This document shows, in pieces, positions 11,802-23,400 of a DNA stretch of 64,000 nucleotides. Each line of letters opens with the position of its first letter. Within the stretch, counting starts at the first letter, position 1. Below the pieces are notes generated by a model. The model was not told the DNA's origin. It did not search any database and was given only the letters and a program-made list of their open reading frames with translations. The DNA is taken from contig JAEHOE010000132.1 of the NCBI GenBank assembly GCA_016858145.1, positions 292,629 to 356,628 on the forward strand, given 5' to 3'. The stretch is from Edaphochlamys debaryana (lineage: Eukaryota; Chlorophyta; Chlorophyceae; Chlamydomonadales). The position numbers were made by a program, and so were the translations under genes.

Positions 11802-13688
11802 GGCCGGCCCCCCCGACAAAGCGGGTGCGCCCAAGTCGCCGGGCGCTAGCTGGCCAAGCACGGTGAAAGACGCGTGTGTGCCGTTAGCGCGACTGCAAGT
11901 CGCTGCAGCACTTCAGTCGTTCAGGCAGCCGCGCAGGGGTTACCCCGGACCGACGCGGCAGCAGACTGCTAATCCACGAACGCTACGTATACTTAAAGTC
12001 AAGTTGGAGGGGCGCGCGGCAGCGCGTCAAGTCCATCACGACTGCTACCGTCGGCCGACCGTGACTTCTATAGACTACGCGACGGCGTTTCAGTAAGGCG
12101 CTCAGGTACCCTTGTGTAAACCATTATTAGAGAGAGATACTGCCAGCGCGGGTACGCCAAAACCAATGCCTCATGAGTTCATGACTCGCTTCCAGAATGG
12201 ACCAGTGCGCGCGACGGACGCAACGGTCAAGGCCGCTGAGTCACAAATTGCATATGCTTGGGAGAGGAATTCGAGGCGCGCGCGGAGGAAACTTCTCGGA
12301 ACATCTGTGGAACGTCGGGACAAGAGTCTGTGGCGTGTGAGAGCGGGCCCCACACATACCGGGCTGTAACCGTAGGAAAGGGCGAACAGGCCAGCGGGGA
12401 AAGGGGGGCGAACCCGAGCACGAACCCGAGCGGGTAAGTAGCGGATTGCCCTGAAGCAGACAGACGATGGCACCGCGCAATGCTTGCATACAAGGAGAGG
12501 CTTGAGGCGCCTCTCGCCAGGCCAGCCCAGCCCGCCGTGGCCCCTCAGGCAGACCCCTTGAATCTGAGTACTAGAACCCCACTCGTCACTCAGCGAACAT
12601 TGATCCACCCGAGCACACGCGTCCTAGCTCGTCCACATGTACCACAGCCCACACGACGTGCAGCCATGTCATCCTGCAGCCCCGCCCCACCCCGCTCCCA
12701 CACCTCACGGCCCCTGTCTACCACGCACCCTGGGAAACAGTGCCAAAAGGAAGCAAACTGCGGCCCAACTTAGCCGCCGACACTCCGCCGCCACAATAGC
12801 ATGACTATCCCCGCTTCCCACCGCACCTACCCCAGCGCTTGGGCTCTCCAGCCCCTGCTCCGGCAACTGCGCCTGCCCTACGCGCTCTGCACTCTGCACC
12901 CAACCCTAACAGGCCGGGCCTCTACCGTTGCCCCTGAACGATGCGAATGCGACAAGCCCGGAGCGTGCCATGCGGTGCCGTACCACACCCACGCCAACAC
13001 GCGCACACAACCGGCGCCCGGCACCAGTGGATGTGGTACCGCACCATAACGTGCCGTGCCGCAACCTTTGTCGTACCACACGGCGGCAGCAGGTGGATGT
13101 GGACTGGGCACAGGCTCCTCGGATGTGGCTCGCTCACCGCGTCTCGCCCATTGCCGCCATAGACCCATGTGACCGCCTCTCCATTGTCTCCCGGCTCCTC
13201 TCCGCTACCTCCCCACAGCTTCCAGCAACTCCCAGGAGGCAGCTTCTCGCAGGTCCCGCATCACCTCCGCCTGCTGCGTAAAGGGGGCGGCGACACGTAA
13301 GCAGCCCGGGGGGAAAGCTACGTTTGCAGGCACAAGCCTGGCCCCCCACCAGACCCACATGCGGGCCATGTCCCATACCCCTCCCTCACCCCCCGTCGCT
13401 CACCCCCCTGGTCTCTGATCTCCATGGCACCTCGGCTCCCGTTCCCTTCCCTCACCCCTGCCTCCACACCCTGCATTCGAACTTCTAACCCTACCCCCAT
13501 CTCCCAACCCCATCCCCAACCCTTACACCAAAGCCCGCCCCCCGTATCTCTTGGACCGGCCTCCTCCCCTCCCTCCCCAACCCCAACCCTCACACCCAAT
13601 CCCAAGCCCGCCCCCTTCCTCCCCTCATCCCCTCCCCAATGCAGATCCAGATCCGGATCCAGATCCCATCCGCGGCCGGAGCCCGCCC
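11802..13688. promoter_or_regulatory. 5' region of GT61 gene / 3' region of CSN7 (tandem minus-strand genes)
   Basis: A 1.9-kb gene-free interval. It must contain the GT61 promoter at its left end and the CSN7 3' UTR at its right end; a TTACA (TGTAA on minus) at 13523-13527 lies 160 nt past the CSN7 stop. At 12960-13090 there are many copies of the GCCGTACC/GGTACGGC-type motif. A possible extra CSN7 exon is discussed in the CSN7 entry. Confidence 0.4.
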
Positions 13689-16600
13689 TCACCTCTTGGG
13701 CCGGCCGGGCGCGCGCTCGCCCCGGCTGCCGCTGGCGCTGGGTCCGGGCGGCTCCACGCCCCCCAGCGCCCCCAGCCCGGGGATGCGGAAGTCGTCGTCC
13801 ATGTCCATCAGGCCGCCGTCGTCCAGCAGGGAGTCGTTGGCGCGCGCCTCGGCCTGGAGGCAGGCAGGGGGTCAGGAGGCATTGTGTGTCAGGTGCTGGA
13901 CTGGCAAAGGGTTAAGTTGTGTCCGGGCTTATCAGGCCGCCGTCGTCAAGCAGGGAGTCGTTGGCGCGCGCCTCGGCCTGGGGTGCAAGGAATGTGGGCA
14001 CGGGATGTGTTTGGCAACGCGGAGACCGTAAGCAAGCAGAAAGCACGGAATGTGTGCAAGGAATGTGGAAGGCATGCAGCGCCGAGAAGGGAGGGATGAA
14101 GGGCGGGCCAAGCCTGGGCCTAGACGCCTGAAGCGCCGTGCACCACGCGCCGCCTGCATGCGGCGCACGGTGTCCTTCGCCTCCCCCTCCTGAGCCTCCG
14201 TATTGCCACCGTATCGTGATACCAACCCAGCTTTGACCCTGTTCCCTTGTAACCCCCTTCACCCTTGACCCCTTTACCCCCGTTCTCCAGTTTGTATGAA
14301 AATCACCCCTTGGGCCCCCCCCGGGCGCACCTCCTTGTAGCGGCGCTTGGTGTCCTTCGCCTCCTCCTTAGCCTCAGACCCCAACCTTTCACCCCTGGTG
14401 TCGTAATACCGTATCGTGATACCAACCCAGCTTTGACCCTTTTCCTTTCACACACACCCCCGAGCGCACCTCCTTGAAGCGACGCTTGGTGTCCTCGATC
14501 TTGGCCTCCAGCTCCTCCCGGTGCCTCCGCGCCGCCTCGCTGGTGGCAGAGGCATAGGCCACGCGGGCCTCGATGGCGCGGAGCAGCTCGTCGCCCGCCG
14601 TGATCCTGGATTGTGGGTATGGGCGCGAGTGGGATCAGATCAGATCAGATCAGATCAGATTGGAATGGTCGAAATCCTGACGGGCCGGGAACCGGACGAT
14701 GGAGGTGAGTGAGAGTGGGCGGTGTGCAAGGGTCGGGTGGTGGGGAGCGCGGGGCGGAGGGCAAGAGCGAGAGGCATGCAGGGACCAGGAGGCGTGTGGG
14801 GCGGTGGGGTGGTGGGCTGACGCTTTGACCCTGGGACGCGGAGCGTTGCTAGGCACGCAGACAGTGGGTGGCTGAGAGCTCCGGCTTGGGCCACCGCCAT
14901 TCCACTGCCCACTACCCACCATCGGGCCATCCGCGCCGTGAGATCGGGCAGGTCCTCCGGCCGTACGTCACGGCCGATCACGTCGTACACCTGGGGTACG
15001 GCAGGGACGAGCGTCATGTCAGCCAACAGGCACAAGAGTCCTGGCCGCCCGTAGGGTTGCTCACACGCAGCCGCCACCAAGGTCATGCCAAGCTGGGCCC
15101 TGCCACGACCGGCCGCCCTTAATTATATGCAAGCTCGCAGACTCCCGGCCAGCCTACCCCCGCGCACCCTCTCCATTTTGACTTCTCGGGTTAGCCTTTA
15201 CTCTTAGCTGCTATGTACTGTAACAGGGTCTGCACATTTTCGATCATCCCAATCACCTGCAGGCACGCCTGCTTCTGGTCCAGCTTGCCCGACACAATCA
15301 CTCCCGTGTAGAAGCAGTGGTTGATCAAAAAGTCCTCAAGCTCGCGCACGCCGCCGATCTGGATCGCCGCCTGCAGCTGGCTGTACGGCAGCACCTGTAC
15401 GGCGGGCGTACGGCGGGGGGGCGGCGGGGTAATCTTTGACGATTTAGAGGTGTTATAGCCCAGATGGTAGGCATGGGGCGGCGGGGTAGGGGAGCGAACA
15501 CATTCAGTGGCGGCTCGATGGAACAGCCTCTTGCGCCCAACCCAAGCCGCCCCCTGCTCCTTAACACGTTGTACACCTCCCCTCCGCGCTCCGCCCCCGT
15601 CGTCCCCTTCGCGCTTCCTTGGGCCCCTGTCCCTCAACCGCCCGGGGGCCGTAGCAACTCTTCTGAGTCCTGGGTTTCGTCTGGTGCACCCCGGGCCACC
15701 GCCTCCCTCACCCCTCAAACCCCTTCGTCCCACCTTCCGGCTAGCCGCAAGCGACGCCACGATCACCCCCAAGCCCTCCCCCCTGCCTAGCACGTATCTG
15801 GCCGCCTAAACCCTTCGAGTCCCCGTGTGCCCGTGGGCTAGCTCGTCCCCTTGACACCCCTCCCAAGCACCCCTCAGACCACCTTTTGGCTGGCAGCCAG
15901 GGACGCCACGGCACGTCCTGGCACCCGTCCTGCCTAGCACCTCTCCCCCAGGCCCTCTCTTCCCCCCCCCCCCCTGGCCCCCCAATACCTTTTGGCTGGC
16001 CGCCAGGGACGCCACGGTGAGTCAGCGCAGCCTGGCACCCAAGCACCGTAGCCTAGCACCTTAGGTGTCCGACCCTTGCCCTCCCTACCGTATCCCTGCC
16101 TCTCCTAAGCCCACCTTTTGGCTGGCCGCCAGGGACGCCACGGTGAGCTGCTTGAGCTTCAGCACCTGGGCCTCGCTCAGGGCGGGGAGGCCGGCGGCGT
16201 TGCCTGCAGAGGATTTCGGGACCGGGAGGGTCAAAAGGTTGAAGGGTAATTGAACGCATCGTCTGGCATACTTCAAGCAGCGACCGCGACTAGCACGAAC
16301 GTAGCTGTTTGCCGTTCAGGCCCCGACCTGACCGTGACCCCAATACGAGTGAGTAACAGCGTACCTTGATACTCGGACCAGGTGCCGTACGCGAAGAGCT
16401 GTAGCAACGCCAGGTGGGGGGCCAGGTCCGTGCCTTTGAGCTGTTGCGCGCGCAACAGGTCGGGGGGAAAGGGGGGAAACAATGGTTGGTGCGGCGCGGA
16501 GCGGATGTCCCAACGAAGGACAATGGCCGGCGAAGGTCCCGTGCAGGAGGCAGCCGCAGCCTTGTGCCCTAACCCTCTGACCGACTCTCGACCACTGTGG

Positions 16601-16880
16601 CATACAAGCTGGACAGCAACTCCAGGGACGACGGGCGCCGAGCACACGGGTTTGAGCTGGGCCCGGCAGCACCCCCCTCCGCCCCCAGGCCCCGCACGCA
16701 AAACAGAGAGGTAAGTATCGCGGCATCGCGCACCTCCTTCACGCTGGGCACGTCTAGAAGCTCGCCAAAGCCGAACACGCTGGGGTCCGCGGTGGCCTTC
16801 GCGATTAGGTCGGTGAGGCCTCGCCCGCGTGCTCCCTTGCCAAGGAGCACATACTGCTGGATCTTAGAGTCCTGGTCCAT
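13689..16880 (-). CDS. CSN7: COP9 signalosome subunit 7 (PCI-domain protein)
   Basis: Seven exons, 273 aa, phases consistent: 16880-16734, 16440-16365, 16203-16115, 15394-15257, 14990-14920, 14605-14470, 13853-13689. Recognised by the CSN7 signature along its length: QYVLLGKGARGRGLTDLI, FGFGELLDVPSV, LLQLFAYGTWSEYQ, LKLKQLTVASLAASQK, VRELEDFLINHCFYTGVI, SGKLDQKQACLQVYDVIGRD. This is the PCI/winged-helix module followed by a charged helical tail (HREELEAKIEDTKRRFKE) and a basic end (GRPKR). CSN7 is a scaffold subunit of the nuclear deneddylase complex that removes Nedd8 from cullins; length is normal for the family. The stop TGA overlaps a donor-like AGgtgagg, and an ORF at about 13200-13265 (minus) could be a spliced extension, but the phase would give only RR before a stop. 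Introns 3, 5 and 6 contain partial copies of flanking exons. Confidence 0.92.
13931..13980 (-). repeat. Copy of CSN7 exon 7 start in its upstream intron
   Basis: On the minus strand, cag followed by GCCGAGGCGCGCGCCAACG and about 45 nt of exon 7 are repeated with one or two differences (true exon start at 13853). The acceptor is preserved but there is no donor, so it reads as a decoy exon start. Confidence 0.85.
14161..14376 (-). repeat. Two copies of CSN7 exon 6 end plus flanking intron
   Basis: Segments at 14161-14195 and 14330-14376 repeat the 3' edge of exon 6 (true edge 14470-14505), including GGACACCAAGCGCCGCTACA and, in the second, an intact GAG|gtgcgc donor. The linked intron sequence gtatcgtgataccaaccca is also duplicated (about 14211 and 14412). 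Confidence 0.85.
14634..14661. repeat. (GATCA)n microsatellite
   Basis: Five to six pentamer units in CSN7 intron 5. Confidence 0.9.
15731..16150 (-). repeat. Four tandem copies of CSN7 exon 3 edge
   Basis: The 3' end of exon 3 with its donor (CCAGCCAAAAG|gtggg on minus; true copy 16111-16150) recurs in the following intron at 15986-16023, 15879-15911 and, more diverged, 15731-15764. Spacing is roughly 100-150 bp. The nearest copy also keeps part of the VASLAAS coding sequence in frame. Confidence 0.85.
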
Positions 16881-17352
16881 GGCGGGTCCCCCTGCTGCTG
16901 CTACGCGCGGGAAGGGAGACCCTCGCGGCAGATCTCGCGCGAGGCACCAAACAAGGGTCCACGTCGACTAGGCGCGTCCCGATATGTGCCTAGCCGTAGT
17001 GATCGAGGCAATGCGTTGCAAGGTCCGGTCGCAGCCGCGGTTTTGTGTCTCAAAGCAAGAAAATGCAGGTGCACCTCAAAGGCCTCTGAGCCTAGATTTC
17101 CAAGGTGCTTCAAGTAGTGACGAAAGTGAGGGAGGCAGTGCGGCATTGTGTGGGGCTGAAGAGGCTTGGCCTGCACATTTCCATTTCCGGGGCACCATGC
17201 GCGAGAACCAGCTGCAGACCCGCATCAAGCCCACACGCTAGTCACTGGAACGTGTAGCTACACACCTAGGCACGCGTATTGAAGTCGGACGACTGCTCCG
17301 ACCCACAATTCCCCGGGCCAACCCCGTCGTCGAGAAAGGCCGTGCTCGCCAC
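16881..17352. promoter_or_regulatory. Divergent promoter region CSN7 / mTERF-like gene
   Basis: A 472-bp interval between two start codons facing away from each other. It contains small upstream ORFs on the plus strand (for example ATG at 17197) but no obvious TATA box. Shared control of the two genes is only an inference from geometry. Confidence 0.45.
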
Positions 17353-18604
17353 ATGGCCGCTCCCCTCCTTAGCGGCCGGCAAGGCCTAGGTGTGGCCTGC
17401 CGCTCGCGCAGCCAGTCGACGCTGGTGGTGAAGCCCACCGTGCAGGCGCCGAGGTGCGGCGGGGAGTGCGCGGAGGCCTCGCTCGCCCGATCAGCGGGTG
17501 CACCGCTCGCTTGGCTCATTGGAAGCGCTGGCTATCGCCTGTGGGCGCTCGACTGACGGGGCGAGCGTGCGTGCGCCGACGCAGGACCTCCACCATCGCC
17601 CGCGTAACACAGCAGTCCCCCGACACCAAGACCGTGGTCACCAAGACTACCCCTGGCGAGCTGCCCCTGCCATGGTCGGAGAAGGACCCCTACAAGCTGC
17701 CCTCCAGCATTGAGAAGGTGCAGCGCATGCTCTTCTCTCTTGGTGAGTCGCGCACCTGAACGCCGCTTGCCGCGAGCACAGCGCCATCACTCGTTTCCAT
17801 ATATACGCAGGCTGGGAGAAGCCATGGATCGAGCAGATTGTGGACCGCGTTATGAAGGGGATGCTGCGGACGACGGAGGAGCGCGCCCAGGGCGTGGTGA
17901 GACAGCTCGCCAACCCCGGCTCATTGCCTGGGGGCGCTGATCTCTGACATACGGGAGTTTTCTGCTTGCGCAGGTCAACTACCTGTCGAGCGTGGGGCTC
18001 AAGCAGGATGAGATTTGCAACATGGCATCCATCAGCGTGGTGCTGCTGGGCCTCAACCCGGAGACGCGCCTTAAGGCGGTGGTGGGCTACCTCAAGGGGA
18101 GAGGCGTGCCGGGTAAGTTTCGGGTTCGGCCAACCCTTCCGCTAGGGCTTCGGCGGGGGATGGATGGCTTGTCGACGTCGACGCGGCTGTCCCAGCACCA
18201 CCCCTGCCCCACCCCTGCCCTCGAGCTCTCTCCTGAGACCGCTCCTTGTGACCAACTCCCGACAGACTCGGGCATCCCCGACCTGGTCCTGAAGCACCCG
18301 CGCATCTTCGAGTACAAGCTGTCGGAGGATGGCGCGCACCTGCACAAGGGCAAAGCCCGCATCCAGGTGCGTCTCCCCTCTCCTCAACCCTCCACCCTCA
18401 ACAGCCCAGAGCCCCTTCTCTCGCCCTCCCAAAACCGTCCGCCTGTTCGTCCCGCCAACAACTTGCTCGTCCTAACCACCTTTTCAGGTGGACGTTGTGC
18501 CCGCTGGCGCTAATGGCGAGGTGGCCTGCGCGGTCAACTACTACCGCGAGGGCGCGTCCTTCCTGGAGGCCCCCGTGTCCCCCGTGGGCCCCATGCGCGC
18601 GTAA
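17353..18604 (+). CDS. Small mTERF-like protein with probable plastid presequence
   Basis: Six exons, phases consistent, 233 aa: 17353-17453, 17585-17742, 17811-17896, 17974-18112, 18266-18366, 18488-18604. The first 45 residues are Ser/Arg/Ala-rich and lack acidic residues (MAAPLLSGRQGLGVACRSRS), typical of a chloroplast or mitochondrial transit peptide. The body has about two helical repeats of mTERF character (GWEKPWIEQIVDRVMKGML; LGLNPETRLKAVVGYLKGRG; IPDLVLKHPRIFEYKL), the last matching the 'yL...Gv....i..l...P.if' mTERF motif. mTERF proteins bind organellar nucleic acid and affect transcription or RNA processing. The short length and unmatched C-terminus (VDVVPAGANGEVACAVNYY) make the family call tentative; it may be a green-lineage plastid protein only loosely related to mTERF. 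Confidence 0.6.
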
Positions 18605-20426
18605 GGGGCGCGGCTGATCTGGCCTGTACGGCCCTCGCTCTCGGAGGCAGCAGGAGCTAATGCGCCGCGGAGATACAGGGAGCAGCGGCGGTGGCGTGGA
18701 AGCGGGCGAGCCGAGCAGATGAGGCGAGAGCCAGGCGCTCTGTGGTGGGCGCTGGGGCTGCTACGGCCTGGCCCTCGCTGCAGCGGCGCAAAGGGGGCTG
18801 GCGGACGGGAGCCGAGCTCAGCGGGCGCGGCGCTAGCGTATCGGCGAGGCGGCCCTGGTGGGCCGAAAGGGCGTTTTCTGGAGCGTGGGCGTCGCGGAGG
18901 CAGGACAAGCGCAGCTCGGCTGGAGGCGGAGGGCCCGGAACTCCGCTGGTGGCAGCCGCAGCAGGCGCAGGCCTTGCGGCCTCGCACCGACCCCGGAGCC
19001 GACGTCAACAGATGCCGGCAGTCCCGTCAAGGGTGCACCGGTGAGCAGGTGGAGGCGAGCGGACGCGGACGCCTGTGTTCGCTGGGCCTGTGGAACGTGG
19101 TGGCTTCGGCTGCTGCGCCGGGCCGCAGCGCTGAGCTCTGGGGAGCCGACTGACCTCTCGGCACGGCACTCCAGCGCTCCAACGGCCGCCCTCCTACCAG
19201 CCATGGCGTGGCGGGTCTTCAACCTTGGTCTGAGCCTTGCCAACAAGGAAACGGGCGGCACTGAGCTTGCAGTGTTGGCCGGGCTGGGGTCGCTGCCGCG
19301 GCGGGGCAGGGGGTGCGGCCGGTCTCCGGAGGTTTGCGCTGGGGGCTGTGAAGCCCTAGGGGCGCTCTGGGAGGCTGTCGAGGTTCGGGGTGGGGGTTAG
19401 GATGTGTGGATCGGGCCGCGGGTGGCGGACGGGTGAGCAGCGGTGCAGGGGTGTCAGAGGGGGCAGCCGGTAGGGTAATGGGAGTGTGGAGGGACTGGCT
19501 GCCAATGTAGCAACGAGCGGTGTAAGCTTGAGCTGTACTGGTGGCCGATACGGACGGCCTACGATCTTGCGATAGAGGTGCTGCGGCGCCCCGCGGCATG
19601 ATCAGCTGGCTCCCTCGTGGTCAGGGCGCTCGCCGTCATCAGGTTGCGGCGGGGACAGCAGAGCCGTGGCGGACACCACACACGAGCAGCATTTCCCTAG
19701 CACGTGTTTAGGCGATGGAGAGCAGCAGGTTGCGGCGTGGTGGGGAGGAAGCTCAGGAGGAACGCCAAGCTGCATCAGCTGGCCCCCTAGCGGTTTCTCC
19801 GCGCTCCCCAAGTCGCCATCAGCACTACGGCAGATTGCACATCAATCGCGGATGCGGCTGGGACAGCTGGGCGCGTAGACCCTCACGTGGACAGTGCCCA
19901 GGGGCCAGGGCTCTCCACGATCAGCAGAGCTACGTCATCGGACTGCAACAAGCGACTCGTCGTCCGCGACCGTGCTTTGACCGGCCTTGACTCCACTTCT
20001 CTTCCTTGATCTACACGACGCACACAAGCCTGCGCATCCATGGGATGTGACCGCACTTGCCCGCAACGACCTCGGGCCGCACCGCTGCTCTCGGAGCGCC
20101 TGCCCCACCAATGTTCGGGTAGGGTCCCGCCTGCTCGGTCCGCGCATCCGCCCGCCTTCCTCGCTCCGTCCTCTCTCAATCTGAACACCGCTCTCTCGCT
20201 CTCACCACGACCCTGCTCTACCTGCGCTGTCCGGCTCCGGCTCCGGCCCCGGCCCTCGGCTCCGATTGCACCGCCCGCCACCACATAGCGCACAGCGCTG
20301 CCCTACCGCAAGGCGACGACCCAGCGACTCCTGGCCGCCTTACCTCCAACACCACACCCCCGATCCCCTGCATACCAACCCCCGATCCCCAACCACCGCG
20401 CCGCGCCGCGCGCACGCACGCGCCGC
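18605..20426. other. Intergenic region between convergent genes
   Basis: No supported gene. Long open frames on both strands reflect high GC. TGTAA at 19521-19525 (plus) is a possible poly(A) signal for the mTERF-like gene, which would then have a 3' UTR of about 0.9 kb. Confidence 0.45.
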
Positions 20427-23400
20427 TCAGCTGCTCCCAACCGACGCCGACGCCGAGAAGAACAGCTCCTTCCCAACCGTCAGCTTAACCGCCTGGCCGT
20501 TGACCTTAACCGTCACGGCGCCGCCGCCCGCCGCCGCCTCCGCCTGCAGCGCCGCCAGATCCCGGCTCGCCACCACCACCGCCACCGCCTCCGCCACCTC
20601 CTCACCGCCGCCACACGCCGCCGCCAGGGCGCCCTTCACCAGCGTCGCCGCCGGCGTCGCCAGGACCGCCGTGAAGCCGACCGGCGGCGCCGCCGCGCCG
20701 CCGTCCGCCGCGCCGCCGCCGATGGTCGTCTTCTCGCGCGCGATGACGACGCCCGAGGCGGGGCGCAGCGAGGCGGGGAGGGGGTTGACGCCCAGGGACT
20801 CGCGGAGATACTCGGCGTGCTCCGACACGATGGCTCCGAGCGAGGCGGCGCCCGCCTCCGAGTCGGGCTCGTAGAAGATGTCCACCTGTACGGCGGGCGG
20901 TTGGGGCCGTTGGGAGTTCGTTAGTTGACCGGTTGGGTGGACGGTTGGGTCGCCCTCGCGGGCTCCCAAGCGGCAGCGGTTGAATGCGTTGCCCGACGCC
21001 AGACCAGAGCTGGCCTTAGTAAGCGCAGTCCATGTTTATGCAGCATGAGCCTGCCGCCCCCCGACGAGTGCCTCTTTCTCCAAAACGCCCTAGTCGCGCA
21101 CGACCCTCAAATTGCCCGTTCGCGCACGCACCTTGTCCGCAACCACCAGGCCGGCGGTCTTGCGCAGCTTCTGGAACCTGGGGGGCGGGGGCGGAGGAGG
21201 ATGGTTTGCAAAGCTGAGCCCCTCAATCTTGCATGCTTGGTCAGCAGACCGCCACAACAAAACAAATTAATAGTGCGCTCGAGTGGAAACGCACGCACCT
21301 GTTCACCATCTCGCGTGCCAGGCCCGCGGACAGCAGGCTCTCGTCCACCCGCAGGTCCAGCACCGCCAGCACCTGGCGAGGGGGCCGGTGGGGGCGCAGG
21401 GGGGAAAGGAGGGGTAACGAGCGTGTGTGTTTCGGACGCCCAGCGTGTGCTTCCCTGCTCCAAGCCCACGCTTGCACACCCCCAACGGGCTGGACGGGCT
21501 CGATGCACAAGCCGGAACAACCCAGAGCACGGTCAACACACGGCCATCGCCCGCATGAATACGGTCCGAACACGCACAGGACACGCAAGATGACGGTCCA
21601 AACAAGGTCATAACACGGTCAGAACACGCACCTCGCCGTCGCCGTTGGCGTCGATGTCGTCGGCCGTCATGCCGGCGGGGACCTGGAAGTCGCGGATGAC
21701 CTGTGCAGGGGGGGACGGAGGGGGGACGGATCGGGGACAAGCGTGTGTGAATGGGCGAGGCGGCCTGGGCTTGCAGGGGCCGGTCACGCCCCGCCGCTGG
21801 TCGGAGCCTGCGCGGAAAGCCACTCCTGCCGCCTCAAGCTGCCTCCGCCCCCGCCCGTGCGCCCCACCTTGATCTCCGAGGCGTCGATGTCGAATCCGGC
21901 CAGCTTGATGGATCCGGACTTCTCGAACGCCAGGATCTGGATCCAGGGAGGGGCGAGCAGAGTACCGAGGTGAGGCGAGGAGGTGAGGGCGCCAGAGTAC
22001 CGTATGCAGTCCCCGCTCTAGAGACCGGCGCTGCCGACCACACACACGCTTCACCGCGGGATGGGTTGGGCTTCGGTTTCCTCGGGCTTTCGGTTCCGTC
22101 TCTAAGGCCGGCCGGTTAATCACCGCGCCCACGATTCCCAGGCTCATGCGAGCAGCCCTTCACACACGCTTCACCCGCCATCTGTCCCTCCACCGCACGG
22201 CCCCCGACTGCGTGCCGCCACCCATATACACACGCCCGTCACCCCTCCGTCCCCCCACCTGGTCCGCGGTGAGGTCCTTGATGGCGGCCGCCACCCCCCA
22301 GCCCCCGACCGCGTGCCGACACCCGCATACACACACGCTTTACCCGCCCGTCCCCCTCCCGTTCACATCCTTCCGTCCCCCCACCTGGTCCGCGGTGAGG
22401 TCCTTGATGGCGGCCGCCACCCCCCAGCCCCCGACCGCGTGCCGACACCCGCATACACACACGCTTTACCCGCCCGTCCCCCTCCCGTTCACATCCTTCC
22501 GTCCCCCCACCTGGTCCGCGGTGAGGTCCTTGATGGCCGCCGCCACGGCGCCCATGGACTTGCCCAGCTTCTTGCCCAGGACCTGACAGGGGGGGGAGGG
22601 GGGGATGAGGGGATGAGGGACAGGGGGGAGGGGAGGGACGGGGCAAATCCAAGCAAGGCAGGTAGAGCCACGCACACCACCGAATCAAGCCGGCACAAAG
22701 CGCCCAGTGAGCATGAAGCGCAGCACGCATCGCGCTTTGCCATTACGGAGCACCGCACGCACCGCACGGCAGTACGCCCCACGCAACTCACGGCACCGCA
22801 CGCACCTGCCAGTCGGGCTGCGCGCGCAGCGAGGCGTACTGCAGCGGGTTGGCGCAGACCTCGAGGCTCCGCACGTTGAGCTCCGACTCGACGTACTCGC
22901 GCAGCTCGCCTGGGGGCAGGGGCGGGGCGGGGGCGGGGCGGGGGGGGGGGGAACGTGTGTGTATGGGCAGGGGCACTGTAGGGAGGAGCACGTAGAACTG
23001 TGAGGGCATGAGGTTATTCTTGTGAGCCGCATTACGGCCCAGCACAAGACGAACTCTGCCCAAACTACAAGCCGCCGCAAAACACACCGCACTGCCATAC
23101 GGCACGTGCTCACCCTTGATGTCGTCCAGGAACGCCGCGTCATCGTGTACGACAATGAGCCGCGTGAGCGGGCTCTTGAGCGGCCGGTTGCGGCGCTCGC
23201 GGATGGTGCGGCCGAGCTCGATGACGCGCTGTGTGCAGGGGGGGAGGGGGAGGAGGGGTTGGTTGGGGGGGGGAGGGGAGGGGAGGAACTACGCCATCCG
23301 CTGCCCATGACAGTCCATCCGAGGCCAGCTTCGGTTGATTTCGGTTGCTCGTCCTCAGACCCCACCTGCATGCGGTCCACGCTCTGCTGGATGCGTTCGT

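Noticed and set aside
15191..15256. CSN7 ending by read-through after exon 4 (…VIGMIENVQTLLQ…)
   Set aside because: It would remove the conserved YDVIGRD segment and tail; the next exons fit the family and phase. It may be an intron-retention product only.
18691..19400. Overlapping open frames downstream of the mTERF-like gene
   Set aside because: No domain, no splice pattern, open in several frames; consistent with GC-rich 3' sequence.
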